DNA of 64,000 bases from Andeanibacterium sp035497315 (GCA_035497315.1 DATJDU010000091.1:19037-83036); one strand, 5' to 3'; positions 53,045 to 62,655 are shown, counted from the stretch's first letter. Made by a program: numbers and translations. The notes: generated by a model not told the origin, from the letters alone.

Positions 53045-53620
53045 ATGGCCAAGGGTGGAAGTGGCTCCGATCAGCCGGTAATTATCAAGAAATACGCCAA
53101 CCGGCGGCTCTATAATACGAGCTCTTCGAGCTACATCACGCTTGACGATCTTGCCAAGATGACGCGCGAAGGTGTGGAATTTCAGGTGCTCGACGCGAAG
53201 ACGGGCAATGATATCACCCATTCGATCCTCACCCAGATCATTATGGACGAGGAAGCGAGCGGGGGGGAACAGATGCTGCCGATCAGCTTCCTGCGCCAGC
53301 TCATCTCCATGTACGGCAATTCGATGCAGGCACTGATGCCGCATTATCTTGAAGCCACGATGGAAAATTTCCAGGCCAACCAGCGCAAGCTGCAGGACGT
53401 GTTCAAGCAATCCATGGGTGGCGATACTTTCGCCAAGATGGCTGAAACCAACATGGCCATGTTCAAGGCCGCCGCGGCCGCCTTCATGCCCAATGCCGCC
53501 GCTGCTGTCGCCGAGGAAGAGGCCGCTGCCGCTGCGCAGCCCAAGGCGGACGACGAACTGGCTTTGCTGCGCAAGCAGATGGCTGAAATCCAGAAGAAGC
53601 TGGATTCGCTGGGAAGCTGA
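53045..53620 (+). CDS. phaR: Polyhydroxyalkanoate synthesis repressor PhaR
   Basis: DNA-binding repressor controlling phasin and PHA granule genes; it also binds PHB. The 191-residue protein has the PHB/PHA accumulation regulator domain at residues 14-75 (VIIKKYANRRLYNTSSSSYITLDDLAKM, then FQVLDAKTGNDITHSILTQIIMDEE) and a second domain with ISFLRQLISMYGNSMQALMPHYLEATM. The C-terminus is alanine- and glutamate-rich and ends in a short coiled coil. No phaC or phasin gene is in this window, so its targets must be elsewhere, apart from probable self-control at the palindrome upstream. Confidence 0.93.
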   Translation: MAKGGSGSDQPVIIKKYANRRLYNTSSSSYITLDDLAKMTREGVEFQVLDAKTGNDITHSILTQIIMDEEASGGEQMLPISFLRQLISMYGNSMQALMPHYLEATMENFQANQRKLQDVFKQSMGGDTFAKMAETNMAMFKAAAAAFMPNAAAAVAEEEAAAAAQPKADDELALLRKQMAEIQKKLDSLGS

Positions 53621-53755
53621 TCCAGCCTGCCCGACCGTATATGACCAGGGGGCGCGGCCTGGGTTGATTCCGCCGAATATCCGCGCAGCCTGCGCTTGTC
53701 GAAACTCGCGCGCTGGGGCAATGGCACGCGCGACATCAATCCAGAGGCAACCAAC

Positions 53756-55297
53756 GTGTCCGCAATCCGCCATGCCCTTTCGGTGAAACGCACCGACGAC
53801 TTCGCCCAATGGTATCAGGAAGTCATTTCCGCAGCCGATCTCGCCGAGGAATCGGGCGTGCGCGGCTGCATGGTGATCAAGCCCTGGGGCTATGGTATCT
53901 GGGAACGTATCCAGCGCCTGATGGATAATCGCATCAAGGCCGCAGGGGTGCAGAACTGTTACTTCCCGATCTTCATCCCGCTTTCGAATTTCGAGCGCGA
54001 GGCGGAGCATGTGGAGGGCTTTGCCAAGGAGATGGCAGTCGTCACTCATCACCGCCTGATTGCCGATGGCAAGGGCGGGTTGATCCCCGATCCCGAGGCA
54101 AAACTGGAAGAGCCACTGGTGGTTCGCCCGACATCGGAGACGATTATCGGCGATGCCATGGCGCGCTGGGTGCAGAGCTGGCGCGACCTGCCACTGCTGA
54201 CCAACCAATGGGCCAATGTCGTGCGCTGGGAAATGCGCACTCGCATGTTCCTGCGCACCAGCGAATTCCTATGGCAGGAAGGCCATACCGCGCACGAAAA
54301 CCGCGCGAGCGCGATGGAGGAAACCAAGCGCGCGCTCGAAATGTATCGCGCCTGTGCGGAAGACGAACTCGCCCTGCCGGTGATCGCGGGCGAGAAGCCG
54401 GAGAATGAGCGTTTCCCGGGGGCGGAAGAAACCTGGTCGATCGAGGCCATGATGCAGGATGGCAAGGCACTGCAAGCCGGCACCAGCCATTATCTCGGTA
54501 CCAATTTCGCCGAGGCGGCCGGCATTCGCTATCAGGATCGCGAAGGCAGCCAGCAATTCTGCCACACCACCAGCTGGGGCGTTTCCACTCGCCTGATCGG
54601 CGGCGTGATCATGACCCATGGCGATGACGACGGCCTGCGCGTGCCGCCCGCTATCGCGCCCTATCAGGTGGTGATCCTGCCGATGCTGCGCGAAGACGAT
54701 GGCGATGCGGCGCTGATTGCCTATTGCGAGGAACTGCGCGCCGCTCTGGCCGGCCAGCAGGCACTGGGCGAGGCCGTTCGCGTGCTGCTGGACAAGACGC
54801 CGGGCAAGGCCGCCGCCAAGCGCTGGGACTGGGTGCGCAAGGGTGCGCCGATCCTCGTCGAAGTCGGTCCGCGCGATATGGCCGAAGGCAAGGTGGCCGT
54901 GCTGCGTCGCGACAGGATTTGGAACGACGCGGGCAAGAGCGCCTTTGCCTTCACCCCGCGCGAAGAATTCACGGCCAGTGCCGCTGCCATGCTCGCCGAT
55001 ATCCAGACTTCGCTTTACGAAGAAGCCAGGGCCCGCCGCGATGCCAACATCACGCGCGGCGTGACCTCGCTCGACGATCTGGCCGCCTTCTATTCCGACG
55101 ATGCCCGCTATCCGGGCTGGGTCGAAGTCCAATGGTCCAAGCCCACGGGCGAAGCGCTGGACAAGGTGGTGGAACAGCTCAAGACCCTGAAGCTGACCAT
55201 CCGCAACGTACCCATCGGCGCGGAAGCTGCGGACGGTGCCTGTATCTTCACCGGCGACAAGGCGGTGGAGCGGATTCTGGTGGCGCGCGCATATTAA
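53756..55297 (+). CDS. proS: Prolyl-tRNA synthetase, archaeal/eukaryotic type
   Basis: Class II aminoacyl-tRNA synthetase for proline. It lacks the INS editing insertion of the usual bacterial ProRS, and at about 513 residues is the shorter eukaryote-like form. Motif 2 is RWEMRTRMFLRTSEFLWQEGHTAH, preceded by EEPLVVRPTSETIIGDAMARWV; motif 3 contains TSWGVSTRLIGGVIMTHGDDDGLRVPPAIAPYQ. A C-terminal anticodon-binding and zinc-like domain ends in ILVARAY. GTG at 53756 (VSAIRHALSVKRTDDF) with an AGAGGC site upstream is preferred over the more distant TTG start. Confidence 0.94.
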   Translation: MSAIRHALSVKRTDDFAQWYQEVISAADLAEESGVRGCMVIKPWGYGIWERIQRLMDNRIKAAGVQNCYFPIFIPLSNFEREAEHVEGFAKEMAVVTHHRLIADGKGGLIPDPEAKLEEPLVVRPTSETIIGDAMARWVQSWRDLPLLTNQWANVVRWEMRTRMFLRTSEFLWQEGHTAHENRASAMEETKRALEMYRACAEDELALPVIAGEKPENERFPGAEETWSIEAMMQDGKALQAGTSHYLGTNFAEAAGIRYQDREGSQQFCHTTSWGVSTRLIGGVIMTHGDDDGLRVPPAIAPYQVVILPMLREDDGDAALIAYCEELRAALAGQQALGEAVRVLLDKTPGKAAAKRWDWVRKGAPILVEVGPRDMAEGKVAVLRRDRIWNDAGKSAFAFTPREEFTASAAAMLADIQTSLYEEARARRDANITRGVTSLDDLAAFYSDDARYPGWVEVQWSKPTGEALDKVVEQLKTLKLTIRNVPIGAEAADGACIFTGDKAVERILVARAY

Positions 55298-55310
55298 GGG
55301 AGAGGGAAGC

Positions 55311-55898
55311 ATGCTGGGTTCGATCAAGTATAATCTTTCGCACCTGACGAGCTTCACCGGCCGCGATGCGCGCCAGACGTTCTGGTACTACGTGCTCTTC
55401 CTGGTGGTGCTTCACTTCGCCATCTCCATGGTCGCAACCGTCCCCATGCTGATCTCAGTGATGCAGCAGGCCTTCATGCAGGCGCAGGCGGGTGTGAGCG
55501 AGGAGGCAATGCTCGGCGCCATCACGCTTCAGACCGGTAACTGGATGGCAACGACCATCTGGATATCCGCCATCGCGCAATTGGCGATATTGGCACTTTT
55601 CTCCGCCGCCTTCGTCCGCCGCTTGCACGATTCCGGCCACGCCGGATGGTGGTGTGGCCTTGCAGTCATTTGCAGCCTGGCCAGTATCGCCGCGAACATC
55701 AGCATGATCGACGAGATGCAGACCCTGTTCGCCATGTCGGCCGCGGATCCGCTTGCATTTCAGGAGGCTGTGGCGAAGCAGCGGACCAATCCGTTGTCGC
55801 TTGCTGGGTGGATAGGGCCGATTATCGTGGTCGCCTTCGGTGTGATGAAATCCACCGATGGCCCCAACCGCTACGGAGAGGCGCCCGTACGCTTTTGA
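55311..55898 (+). CDS. DUF805 membrane protein
   Basis: A 195-residue integral membrane protein of DUF805, an uncharacterised family. Landmarks are LTSFTGRDARQTFWYYVLFLVVLHF at the N-terminus and AFVRRLHDSGHAGWW in the middle, with GWIGPIIVVAFGVMKSTDGPNRYGEAP at the end. About four hydrophobic helices are predicted. Its ATG is 13 bases after the proS stop, with GGGAGAGGGAAGC as a ribosome site, so it is likely co-transcribed. It ends 18 bases from the convergent peptidase gene. Confidence 0.87.
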   Translation: MLGSIKYNLSHLTSFTGRDARQTFWYYVLFLVVLHFAISMVATVPMLISVMQQAFMQAQAGVSEEAMLGAITLQTGNWMATTIWISAIAQLAILALFSAAFVRRLHDSGHAGWWCGLAVICSLASIAANISMIDEMQTLFAMSAADPLAFQEAVAKQRTNPLSLAGWIGPIIVVAFGVMKSTDGPNRYGEAPVRF

Positions 55899-55916
55899 CG
55901 CACGGGCATTGCTCCC

Positions 55917-57947
55917 TTACTGCGCGGCCTTGGCCATTTCCTCGCGATAGGCATCGAGGCTGACGTCGCGGCCCAGGAAGTCCCGCACCAGTTCCGCTGC
56001 CGGTTTCGTGCCCCCCATGCCCAGCACCTTCTCGCGATAGGCCTTCGCCGTGGCGGTGTTGCGCAGGCCTTCCTTGGAGAAGCGGGTGAACAGATCGTCG
56101 GCGATCACCTTTGACCAGCGATAGGTGTAATAGATTGCCGAGTAGCCGTTGAGGTGGCCGAAGGCGGCCTGCATCTGGACGTAATCGGGCGTGGGAATGA
56201 GGTCGAAGGCGCCGCGATAATAGCGGGCGGCTTCGCCCAGATCTTCAGGCACCGGCTGCTGGTGGAACTCCAGCGAGATGTTGGAATAGCCCAGCTGGCG
56301 CATATCGCCGAAGCCCGCGTTGAACAGGCGCGCACGGTTCATTTTCTCGACCAGTTCGCGCGGGATGGGCTTGCCGTCCTTGTCCTTGGCGAAGGTCCGA
56401 AGCGTATCATAATCATAGACCCAGTTTTCCAGCATCTGCGACGGGGCCTCCACGAAGTCCCACTCGGTCGCCACGCCCGACTGGGCGAACCAGCGCTGGG
56501 TGCCGCCGAAGATGCCGTGCAGCAGATGGCCGAATTCGTGGAGGAAAGTCTCCACATCGCCGTGCTCCATCAGTCCGGTGGTGTGATCGCCCTTGGCCAT
56601 GTTCATCACCAGTGCCCCCAGAGGCACCGCCTTGCCGCCCGGCACGCCGGGGCGCAGCGGGATCATGTTGGCATGGCTGTATTTGCCTGGGCGAGGGTGG
56701 GAATCGAGATAGAAGCGCCCGATAAGCCTGCCTTGGTCATAGACCTCGTAAGGCTCCACATCCTTGTCCCACACGGGTGTTTTCCAGGGACGGATTTCCA
56801 CGCCGAACAGATCCTGCGTCAGCTTGAGGATTCCGTCGCGCACATCATTATAGGCGAAATATTTGCGCGCTTCCTGCGGGTTGTAATCGTAATAGCGCTG
56901 CTGGACGATGGGCGAGAGCCAGCCCGTTTCCCAGAATTTGATGTCCGTCGCGCCGGGGCGCAATTCCTGCAGTACGGCGAGGTTCTTGGCATAATCGCCC
57001 TTGGCGGCGGGCAGGGCAGCTTCCGCCATGTCCTCCAGCAGCCTTTCCACCTTTTTGGGCGTGTTGACCATCTTGTCCTCAAGCACCAGCTCCGCATAAT
57101 TGCGGCGGCCGAGCTTTTCGGCGAGTTGCTGGCGCAGATGGAGCAATTCGCGCAATTTCGCGTCATTCTCCGGGAAGGCGCGCTGGTTGTAGATCACCGA
57201 CAGGTCGTGGCGCAGCTTGTCGCTCTTGGCGTAGCTCATCACCGGGCTGTAATCGGGCGTATCGGTAGTGATGGTGACAAGCCCGTCTTCGCCCGGCTTG
57301 TGCGCGGCGATGAAATCTTCGGGCAGGCCCTCCAGTTCCGAAGGGGCGACCTTGAGGGATTTCTGCCCGGCCGCGATATTGGCGTCGAAATCATTGCCGA
57401 CAGCGGCGATCTTTTCCTGCAGGGCCTGGATTTCCGCACGGGCGGCCTCATCCAGCGCCACGCCACTCCGTTCGAAGGAGGCGAGGGCTTGCTTTAGGTA
57501 AAATTGCGTAGCTGCATCTTCCTGCGAGGCATCGATCGCCTTCAGCCGATCATAGATCGGGCGCGAAAGGTTGATCTTGCTGGCCAGGGTTGAGAGGCGG
57601 ACCTGGCAATCGCCGCCCGCATCGCGCCGCGGCTTGTCGGCCATGACTTCCTGATAGAGCGTGAATTCGCCGCTGCCGCCGCCGATCAGGGCGATCAACT
57701 CGTCATAGCGCACCAGGCTGGTGGCGACGGTTGCGGGCCCCGTCTCGCTCTCCAACTCTGCGATGCGGCGTTCGATTTCCTTTACATAGAGATCGCATTT
57801 GCCGTCGATCGCGGCGGCATCGGGTGCAGTGGCCAGCAGCGGGCCCATGAAGTCCACCACCGAAGCCGTGCCGGTGGATTTGGCTGCGGCGGAAGTGGCG
57901 GAAAGGGCGGTTGCGGCGAGCATGATGCCCGCAATCTGGCTGCGCAT
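55917..57947 (-). CDS. M3 family metallopeptidase, Dcp-like
   Basis: A 676-residue zinc peptidase of the thimet oligopeptidase/Dcp group. The zinc site is FLHEFGHLLHG (HExxH) followed by the conserved downstream glutamate segment. Additional family segments are YFAYNDVRDGILKLTQDLFGVE, GRFYLDSHPRPGKYSHAN, and PVPEDLGEAARYYRG. Residues 1-22 form a signal peptide (MRSQIAGIMLAATALSATSAAA), so this form is periplasmic and may process peptides. It is divergent from rnr across about 186 bases. Confidence 0.94.
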   Translation of the reverse strand: MRSQIAGIMLAATALSATSAAAKSTGTASVVDFMGPLLATAPDAAAIDGKCDLYVKEIERRIAELESETGPATVATSLVRYDELIALIGGGSGEFTLYQEVMADKPRRDAGGDCQVRLSTLASKINLSRPIYDRLKAIDASQEDAATQFYLKQALASFERSGVALDEAARAEIQALQEKIAAVGNDFDANIAAGQKSLKVAPSELEGLPEDFIAAHKPGEDGLVTITTDTPDYSPVMSYAKSDKLRHDLSVIYNQRAFPENDAKLRELLHLRQQLAEKLGRRNYAELVLEDKMVNTPKKVERLLEDMAEAALPAAKGDYAKNLAVLQELRPGATDIKFWETGWLSPIVQQRYYDYNPQEARKYFAYNDVRDGILKLTQDLFGVEIRPWKTPVWDKDVEPYEVYDQGRLIGRFYLDSHPRPGKYSHANMIPLRPGVPGGKAVPLGALVMNMAKGDHTTGLMEHGDVETFLHEFGHLLHGIFGGTQRWFAQSGVATEWDFVEAPSQMLENWVYDYDTLRTFAKDKDGKPIPRELVEKMNRARLFNAGFGDMRQLGYSNISLEFHQQPVPEDLGEAARYYRGAFDLIPTPDYVQMQAAFGHLNGYSAIYYTYRWSKVIADDLFTRFSKEGLRNTATAKAYREKVLGMGGTKPAAELVRDFLGRDVSLDAYREEMAKAAQ

Positions 57948-58133
57948 GGTTCAGTTCCCTGATGAATAGTATCTAAGGCAACTAGCGGCCTTTGCGTAGT
58001 GCCGCAATCAAGCTGCATTCGACAGATTGCCTGTGCAAGGGGGCGAACGACATGGCTGTCAAACCGGGCCAAACCGGGGGATGTCACGCCTGCCACCCTT
58101 GTTAGTGCCCGCGTTCCCGCCCATATCGCGAAC

Positions 58134-60437
58134 ATGCCTTCCCCCAGAAAAGATCGCCGCGCCATAAAGGCCCAGATTCCCGGCCTGCCCACGCGCGAGA
58201 AGATCCTCGAATTTATCGAAACTTCCGACGAGCCTGCAGGAAAGCGCGAGATCGCACGCGCCTTCGGCCTGAAAGGGCAGGAAAAGATCGCGCTCAAGCG
58301 CCTGCTGTCCGACATGGCCGACGAAGGCCTGATCGACGGCAAGAAAACCGCCTTCCACCGCATGGGCGGCGTGCCCAAGGTAACGGTGCTGCGCGTGGTT
58401 GAGATCGACGATGGGGAGGCCCTATCCATCCCCGACAATTGGGCCCCCGATGACGCTTCTCTTCCGCCGCGGCTGCGGATGATCGAGAAGAAGCGCGGCC
58501 CCGGCCGCCAGGCCGCGCTCAAGGTCGGGGACCGTGTCCTTGCCCGCACGGAAGATACGCAGACCGGATGGATTGCCTATCCGATCAAGGTCCTCGCCTC
58601 ATCCGACGAAAGCGTGATGGGCGTGGTGGAGATCGACGGGTCCGGCAAGGGCTGGCTGGCCCCGGTGGACAAGCGCATCCGCCATTCCTCGCCTATTGCC
58701 GATCTGGGCGGAGCGCAGGGCGGGCAATTGGTGCTGGCCGAACTGGCCGGCCGCTCGCCGCGCGCAGGCGTGAAAGTGGTGCAGGTGCTGGGCGATCCGC
58801 TCGCCCCCAAATCCTTCAGCCTGATCGCCATTTCCAAACATGGCATTCCCTTCCACTTTACCGACGAAACGCTGGAAGAGGCGAAGCTCTCCGCAAAGCT
58901 GCCGCTGAGCGAGGAGAAGCGCGAGGATCTGCGCCATATCCCCATCGTCGCCATCGACCCTGCCGACGCGCGCGATCATGACGATGCGATCTGGGCCGAG
59001 CCGGACGGGAAGGGCGGCTTCAACGCCATCGTCGCGATTGCCGATGTCAGCTTCTACGTCCGCCCCGGCGGCAAGCTCGACCGTGAGGCGAGGAAGCGCG
59101 GCAATTCGGTCTATTTCCCCGACCGGGTCGTGCCGATGCTGCCCGAAGTGCTCAGCGCCGATGTCTGCTCGCTCAAGGAAGGACAGGACCGGGCCGCGAT
59201 GGCCTGCCACCTCACCGTGGATGCGGGCGGCACGGTAACTGCATGGCGCTTCACCCGCGCCATCGTGCGGATCGCGAAGAACATCGCCTATGAAGATGCG
59301 CAGGCCGCTATCGACGATGGCTCGGCCGACGATATCTTCAAGAACCTGTGGGCCTGCTGGCACGCACTCGCCGATGCGCGGCACAAGCGCGATCCGCTGG
59401 AGCTGGACCTGCCCGAGCGCCGCGTGGTGCTGGACGAGAAGGGCCGGATCGCCGAAATCGCCATTCGCGAACGGCTCGATGCCCACCGCGTGGTGGAAGA
59501 TTTCATGATCGCGGCCAATGTCGCGGCGGCCAAGGCCTTGGAGAGCAAGGCGCATCCGGTGGTCTATCGCATTCACGAGCCGCCGAGCCGCGAGAAGCTG
59601 GTGGCCCTGCGCGACTATCTCCAGACCTTTGAGAAGAAGCTCTCGCTCGGCCAGGTCATCACACCCGGCCTGTTCAACCGCATGATGAAAGACGTCGCGG
59701 ATGAAGGCGAGAAGGCGCTGATCATGGAAGCGGTGCTGCGTAGCCAGACGCAGGCCTATTACGGGCCGCGCAATGCCGGCCATTTCGGCCTCGCGCTGGG
59801 CAGCTATGCCCATTTCACCTCGCCGATCCGCCGCTATGCGGACCTTCTGGTGCATCGCGCGCTGGTGGATGCCTTCGGGCTGGAACAGCCCAAACCGGCC
59901 AGGGAGCTTCCGCCTGCAACCGGCCTTTCGGAGCGCGACCGCGCCGATCTGGAGCGGGTGAGCGAGGCGATCAGCAGCGCCGAACGCCGCGCCATGGAAG
60001 CCGAGCGGGAGACGATCGACCGCTACGTCGCCGCCTGGCTATCCAGCAGGGTGGGCGAAGTGTTCGAAACGCGCATCACGGGCGTCCAGAAATTCGGCTT
60101 CTTCGCCACTATCGTGGGCCTTGGCGGGGACGGGCTGGTGCCGGTGTCCACCCTGGGCAACGATTATTACCATTATGACGATTCCGCGCAGGCGCTGGTG
60201 GGCGAGCGGACGCGGACGATCTATTCCATGGGCGACCGTCTGCCGCTGAGGCTGGCGGAAGCGAATCCTCTCACCGGCGCGCTGAAATTCGAGCTGCCGG
60301 AAGGCGGCAGCGCACGGATCGAACCGCGCGGGTCCAAGGTGGGGCCGAAGGAAAAGGGCAAGCATTCGGGCGGAAAGCACATGGCCGGAAAGCGGGGGCG
60401 CCCGGGCAATATCCGGCATCAGGGAAAGAAGCGGTAG
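58134..60437 (+). CDS. rnr: Ribonuclease R
   Basis: Processive 3'-5' exoribonuclease that degrades structured RNA. The 767-residue protein has an N-terminal helix-turn-helix/cold-shock region (REKILEFIETSDEPAGKREIARAF), then the catalytic RNB domain with VAIDPADARDHDDAIWAEPDGKGG, RGNSVYFPDRVVPMLPEVLSADVCSLKEGQDR, and ALGSYAHFTSPIRRYADLLVHR. A C-terminal S1 domain has GEVFETRITGVQKFGFFATIVGLGGDGLVPV, and a basic tail (KEKGKHSGGKHMAGKRGRPG). ATG 58134 is chosen as the first with family sequence. Confidence 0.96.
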   Translation: MPSPRKDRRAIKAQIPGLPTREKILEFIETSDEPAGKREIARAFGLKGQEKIALKRLLSDMADEGLIDGKKTAFHRMGGVPKVTVLRVVEIDDGEALSIPDNWAPDDASLPPRLRMIEKKRGPGRQAALKVGDRVLARTEDTQTGWIAYPIKVLASSDESVMGVVEIDGSGKGWLAPVDKRIRHSSPIADLGGAQGGQLVLAELAGRSPRAGVKVVQVLGDPLAPKSFSLIAISKHGIPFHFTDETLEEAKLSAKLPLSEEKREDLRHIPIVAIDPADARDHDDAIWAEPDGKGGFNAIVAIADVSFYVRPGGKLDREARKRGNSVYFPDRVVPMLPEVLSADVCSLKEGQDRAAMACHLTVDAGGTVTAWRFTRAIVRIAKNIAYEDAQAAIDDGSADDIFKNLWACWHALADARHKRDPLELDLPERRVVLDEKGRIAEIAIRERLDAHRVVEDFMIAANVAAAKALESKAHPVVYRIHEPPSREKLVALRDYLQTFEKKLSLGQVITPGLFNRMMKDVADEGEKALIMEAVLRSQTQAYYGPRNAGHFGLALGSYAHFTSPIRRYADLLVHRALVDAFGLEQPKPARELPPATGLSERDRADLERVSEAISSAERRAMEAERETIDRYVAAWLSSRVGEVFETRITGVQKFGFFATIVGLGGDGLVPVSTLGNDYYHYDDSAQALVGERTRTIYSMGDRLPLRLAEANPLTGALKFELPEGGSARIEPRGSKVGPKEKGKHSGGKHMAGKRGRPGNIRHQGKKR

Positions 60438-60462
60438 AGTTTAGCAACGCACTACCAACACC

Positions 60463-60554
60463 CGTTCGCCCTGAGCTTGTCGAAGGGTGCGCGATTCCGT
60501 CTGGTCTTGGGGGCGAATGTGGTGCGGATCCTTCGACAAGCTCAGGATGAACGG
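60463..60554. repeat. Inverted pair of REP-like elements
   Basis: In the 160-base gap after rnr, CGCCCTGAGCTTGTCGAAGG (60467-60486) and its inverse CCTTCGACAAGCTCAGG (60530-60546) face each other 43 bases apart. The flanks CGTTCG...and ...ATGAACG are also inverted. The CTGAGCTTGTCGAAGG sequence is a dispersed repeat known in many alphaproteobacteria. It may form a long hairpin in transcripts. Confidence 0.8.
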
Positions 60555-60597
60555 ATGTGGGTGACTGGGGAGGATGCGCGGCTCAAAAAGCCCTCGC

Positions 60598-61050
60598 TCA
60601 ACTCAGCCGATCGATATCCTCATCCGTCAGCCCGCCGGGCACGATGAACACCGGGCAGGGCAACCCGCCCGCCGCCTGACTGAAATGGGTCACCAGCGGG
60701 CCGGGGTTGCCTTCATGCCCGGCGCCCAGCACCAGTGCGGCGACTTCCGGATGATCGACCAGATATTCCCGGATTACTTTTACCCCTTCGCCCTGGCGCA
60801 CGGCGATGGTGGGCATCTTGCCGCTTTCGGTGAGCAGACTGCCTGCGGCACTGGCTGCCAGCATCTCTGCCCGGTCGCGCGCTTCCTGTTCGATAGTGGC
60901 CTGAACGCCGCCGAAAGCCACGAAATCCTGCGGTTGGACGAGAGCGAGTATATGCACTCCGCCATCCGTCCGGGCGGCACGGCGCGAGGCAAAACGCAGC
61001 GCAACGCGCGCTTCTTCCGTTTCGTCCATGATCACCAGATAGACGCGCAT
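60598..61050 (-). CDS. Universal stress protein (UspA family)
   Basis: A 150-residue single-domain Usp protein. The N-terminal strand-helix reads VYLVIMDETEEARVALRFASRRAARTDGGVHILALVQP, and the nucleotide-binding loop is LVLGAGHEGNPGPLVTHF, a G-x2-G-x9-G-like form consistent with the ATP-binding type. A variant C-terminus ends in CPVFIVPGG. Usp proteins help stress survival. The start is the ATG of MRVYLVI at 61050. It is divergent from pdhC with 149 bases between. Confidence 0.87.
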   Translation of the reverse strand: MRVYLVIMDETEEARVALRFASRRAARTDGGVHILALVQPQDFVAFGGVQATIEQEARDRAEMLAASAAGSLLTESGKMPTIAVRQGEGVKVIREYLVDHPEVAALVLGAGHEGNPGPLVTHFSQAAGGLPCPVFIVPGGLTDEDIDRLS

Positions 61051-61199
61051 TTTGCTGCTCTCCCCGGGGAACTCTATCCGCCTAAAGGCGCTTTCAGGCA
61101 AGGTGCTTGCTGTTTTGCAACTGTGAGCCCTTGCCCCCGCGCGCCAAATTGGCCAGAGAACCACGCGTCAATTCACCAGAGGGACGAAACCTTTCCGCC

Positions 61200-62462
61200 A
61201 TGTCCATCGCGATCAAGATGCCCGCTTTGTCACCGACCATGGAGGAGGGCACCCTTGCCCGTTGGCTGGTCAAGGTTGGAGACAAGGTTTCGGCCGGCGA
61301 CATCATGGCCGAGATCGAGACCGACAAGGCAACGATGGAATTCGAAGCGGTGGATGAAGGCATCATTGCCCACATCTCCGTGCCCGAAGGCGCCGAGGGG
61401 GTGAAGGTCGGCACTGTGATCGCCACCCTGGCCGAAGAGGGCGAGGATGTGGCGAGTGTGAAGCCGGCTGGCGCAGAGGCTGCGCCTGCTCCCAAAGCAG
61501 AGGCCGCACCCGCGCCTGCCCCGGCACCTGCCGCTGCCGCCCCGGCGCCAGTGGCTGCATCGGCCCCAGCTTCGGGGGAACGCGTGATCGCATCTCCGCT
61601 CGCCAAGCGTATCGCGGCGGACAAGGGTATCGATCTCAAGGCCGTGAAGGGTACCGGCCCGCATGGCCGCATCGTGAAGGCCGACGTTGAAGGCGCGAAG
61701 CCCGGCGTTGCCGCTGCGGCCCCTGCTGCTTCCGCTCCCGCCGCCGCACCGGTTCAGGCGCAGGACTTCGGCATTCCGCACGAAGTCGAAAAGCTCTCCG
61801 GCATGCGCAAGACCATTGCGCGCCGCCTGACCGAATCGAAGCAGCAGATTCCGCATATCTACCTTACGGTGGACATCCAGCTCGACGCCCTGCTCAAGCT
61901 GCGCGGGGAACTGAACGCGGCGCTGGAGGGCGAGGGCGTGAAGCTCTCGGTCAACGATCTGCTGATCAAGGCGCTGGCCAAGGCCCTGCTGCGCGTGCCG
62001 GTGTGCAATGTGCAGTTCGCGGGCGACGATCTGATCAGGTTCAAGCGCGCCGATATTTCGGTGGCCGTCTCGATCCCGGGCGGGCTGATCACTCCGATCA
62101 TCACCGATGCCGGCACCAGGTCGGTCTCGCAGATTTCCACCCAGATGAAGGATCTGGCCACCCGCGCCCGCGAGGGCAAGCTGGCGCCCAGCGAATATCA
62201 GGGCGGCACGGCCAGCCTGTCCAACATGGGCATGTTCGGCATCAAGCAGTTCGAAGCGGTGATCAACCCGCCGCAGGCAATGATCATGGCCATCGGTTCC
62301 GGCGAGAAGCGCCCCTATATCGTGGACGGCGCACTGGGTGTGGCCACGGTGATGAGCGCCACCGGCAGCTTCGACCACCGCGCCATCGACGGTGCGGACG
62401 GCGCGCAGCTGATGCAGGTGTTCAAGGAACTGATCGAAAAGCCGCTGGGGCTGGTGGCCTAA
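61200..62462 (+). CDS. pdhC: Pyruvate dehydrogenase E2, dihydrolipoamide acetyltransferase
   Basis: E2 core of pyruvate dehydrogenase, transferring the acetyl group to CoA. The 420-residue protein begins with one lipoyl domain (MPALSPTMEEGTLARWLVKVGDKVSAG; lipoyl Lys at about residue 43 in IETDKATMEFEAV). An alanine-proline linker follows, then the E3-binding domain (ASPLAKRIAADKGIDLKAVKGTGPHGRIVKADVE). The catalytic domain has the active-site HRAID in SFDHRAIDGADGAQLMQVFK. E1 genes are not in the window. E3 (lpdA) begins 1.1 kb downstream. Confidence 0.97.
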   Translation: MSIAIKMPALSPTMEEGTLARWLVKVGDKVSAGDIMAEIETDKATMEFEAVDEGIIAHISVPEGAEGVKVGTVIATLAEEGEDVASVKPAGAEAAPAPKAEAAPAPAPAPAAAAPAPVAASAPASGERVIASPLAKRIAADKGIDLKAVKGTGPHGRIVKADVEGAKPGVAAAAPAASAPAAAPVQAQDFGIPHEVEKLSGMRKTIARRLTESKQQIPHIYLTVDIQLDALLKLRGELNAALEGEGVKLSVNDLLIKALAKALLRVPVCNVQFAGDDLIRFKRADISVAVSIPGGLITPIITDAGTRSVSQISTQMKDLATRAREGKLAPSEYQGGTASLSNMGMFGIKQFEAVINPPQAMIMAIGSGEKRPYIVDGALGVATVMSATGSFDHRAIDGADGAQLMQVFKELIEKPLGLVA

Positions 62463-62527
62463 GGCTTTCCTACAATCGCAGCGGGAGGATATGGTTCTCG
62501 CCATGGATTCGCAGTTTTCCCCTTCGG

Positions 62528-62549
62528 ATCGGGCCACTGGCCCGATTTT
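62528..62549 (+). terminator. Intrinsic terminator after pdhC
   Basis: ATCGGGCC (62528-62535) and GGCCCGAT (62539-62546) are exact inverse copies around ACT and are followed by TTT. This suits a rho-independent terminator 65 bases past pdhC. The region that follows, to about 62620, is clearly more AT-rich than its neighbours. Confidence 0.7.
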
Positions 62550-62590
62550 GAAAAGTCACACGGCTTTTCAAGTAAGTGATTGGAAAACCG

Positions 62591-62647
62591 ATGAAAAAAT
62601 GGAAGAATTTGCGTGTTTCGCACATCGTTCTGCGTCAACTTCGGTGA
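62591..62647 (+). other. Possible 18-residue basic leader peptide
   Basis: In the AT-rich stretch upstream of the thioesterase gene, ATG at 62591 opens an 18-codon frame (MKKWKNLRVSHIVLRQLR, then TGA at 62645). It is strongly basic. It ends nine bases before the GTG of the thioesterase. No clear ribosome site is in front. It may be chance. Confidence 0.2.
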
Positions 62648-62655
62648 GGCGTTGA

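Noticed and set aside
56154..57497. A 447-codon frame opposite the M3 peptidase
   Set aside because: Antisense shadow; the peptidase has its zinc site and signal peptide.
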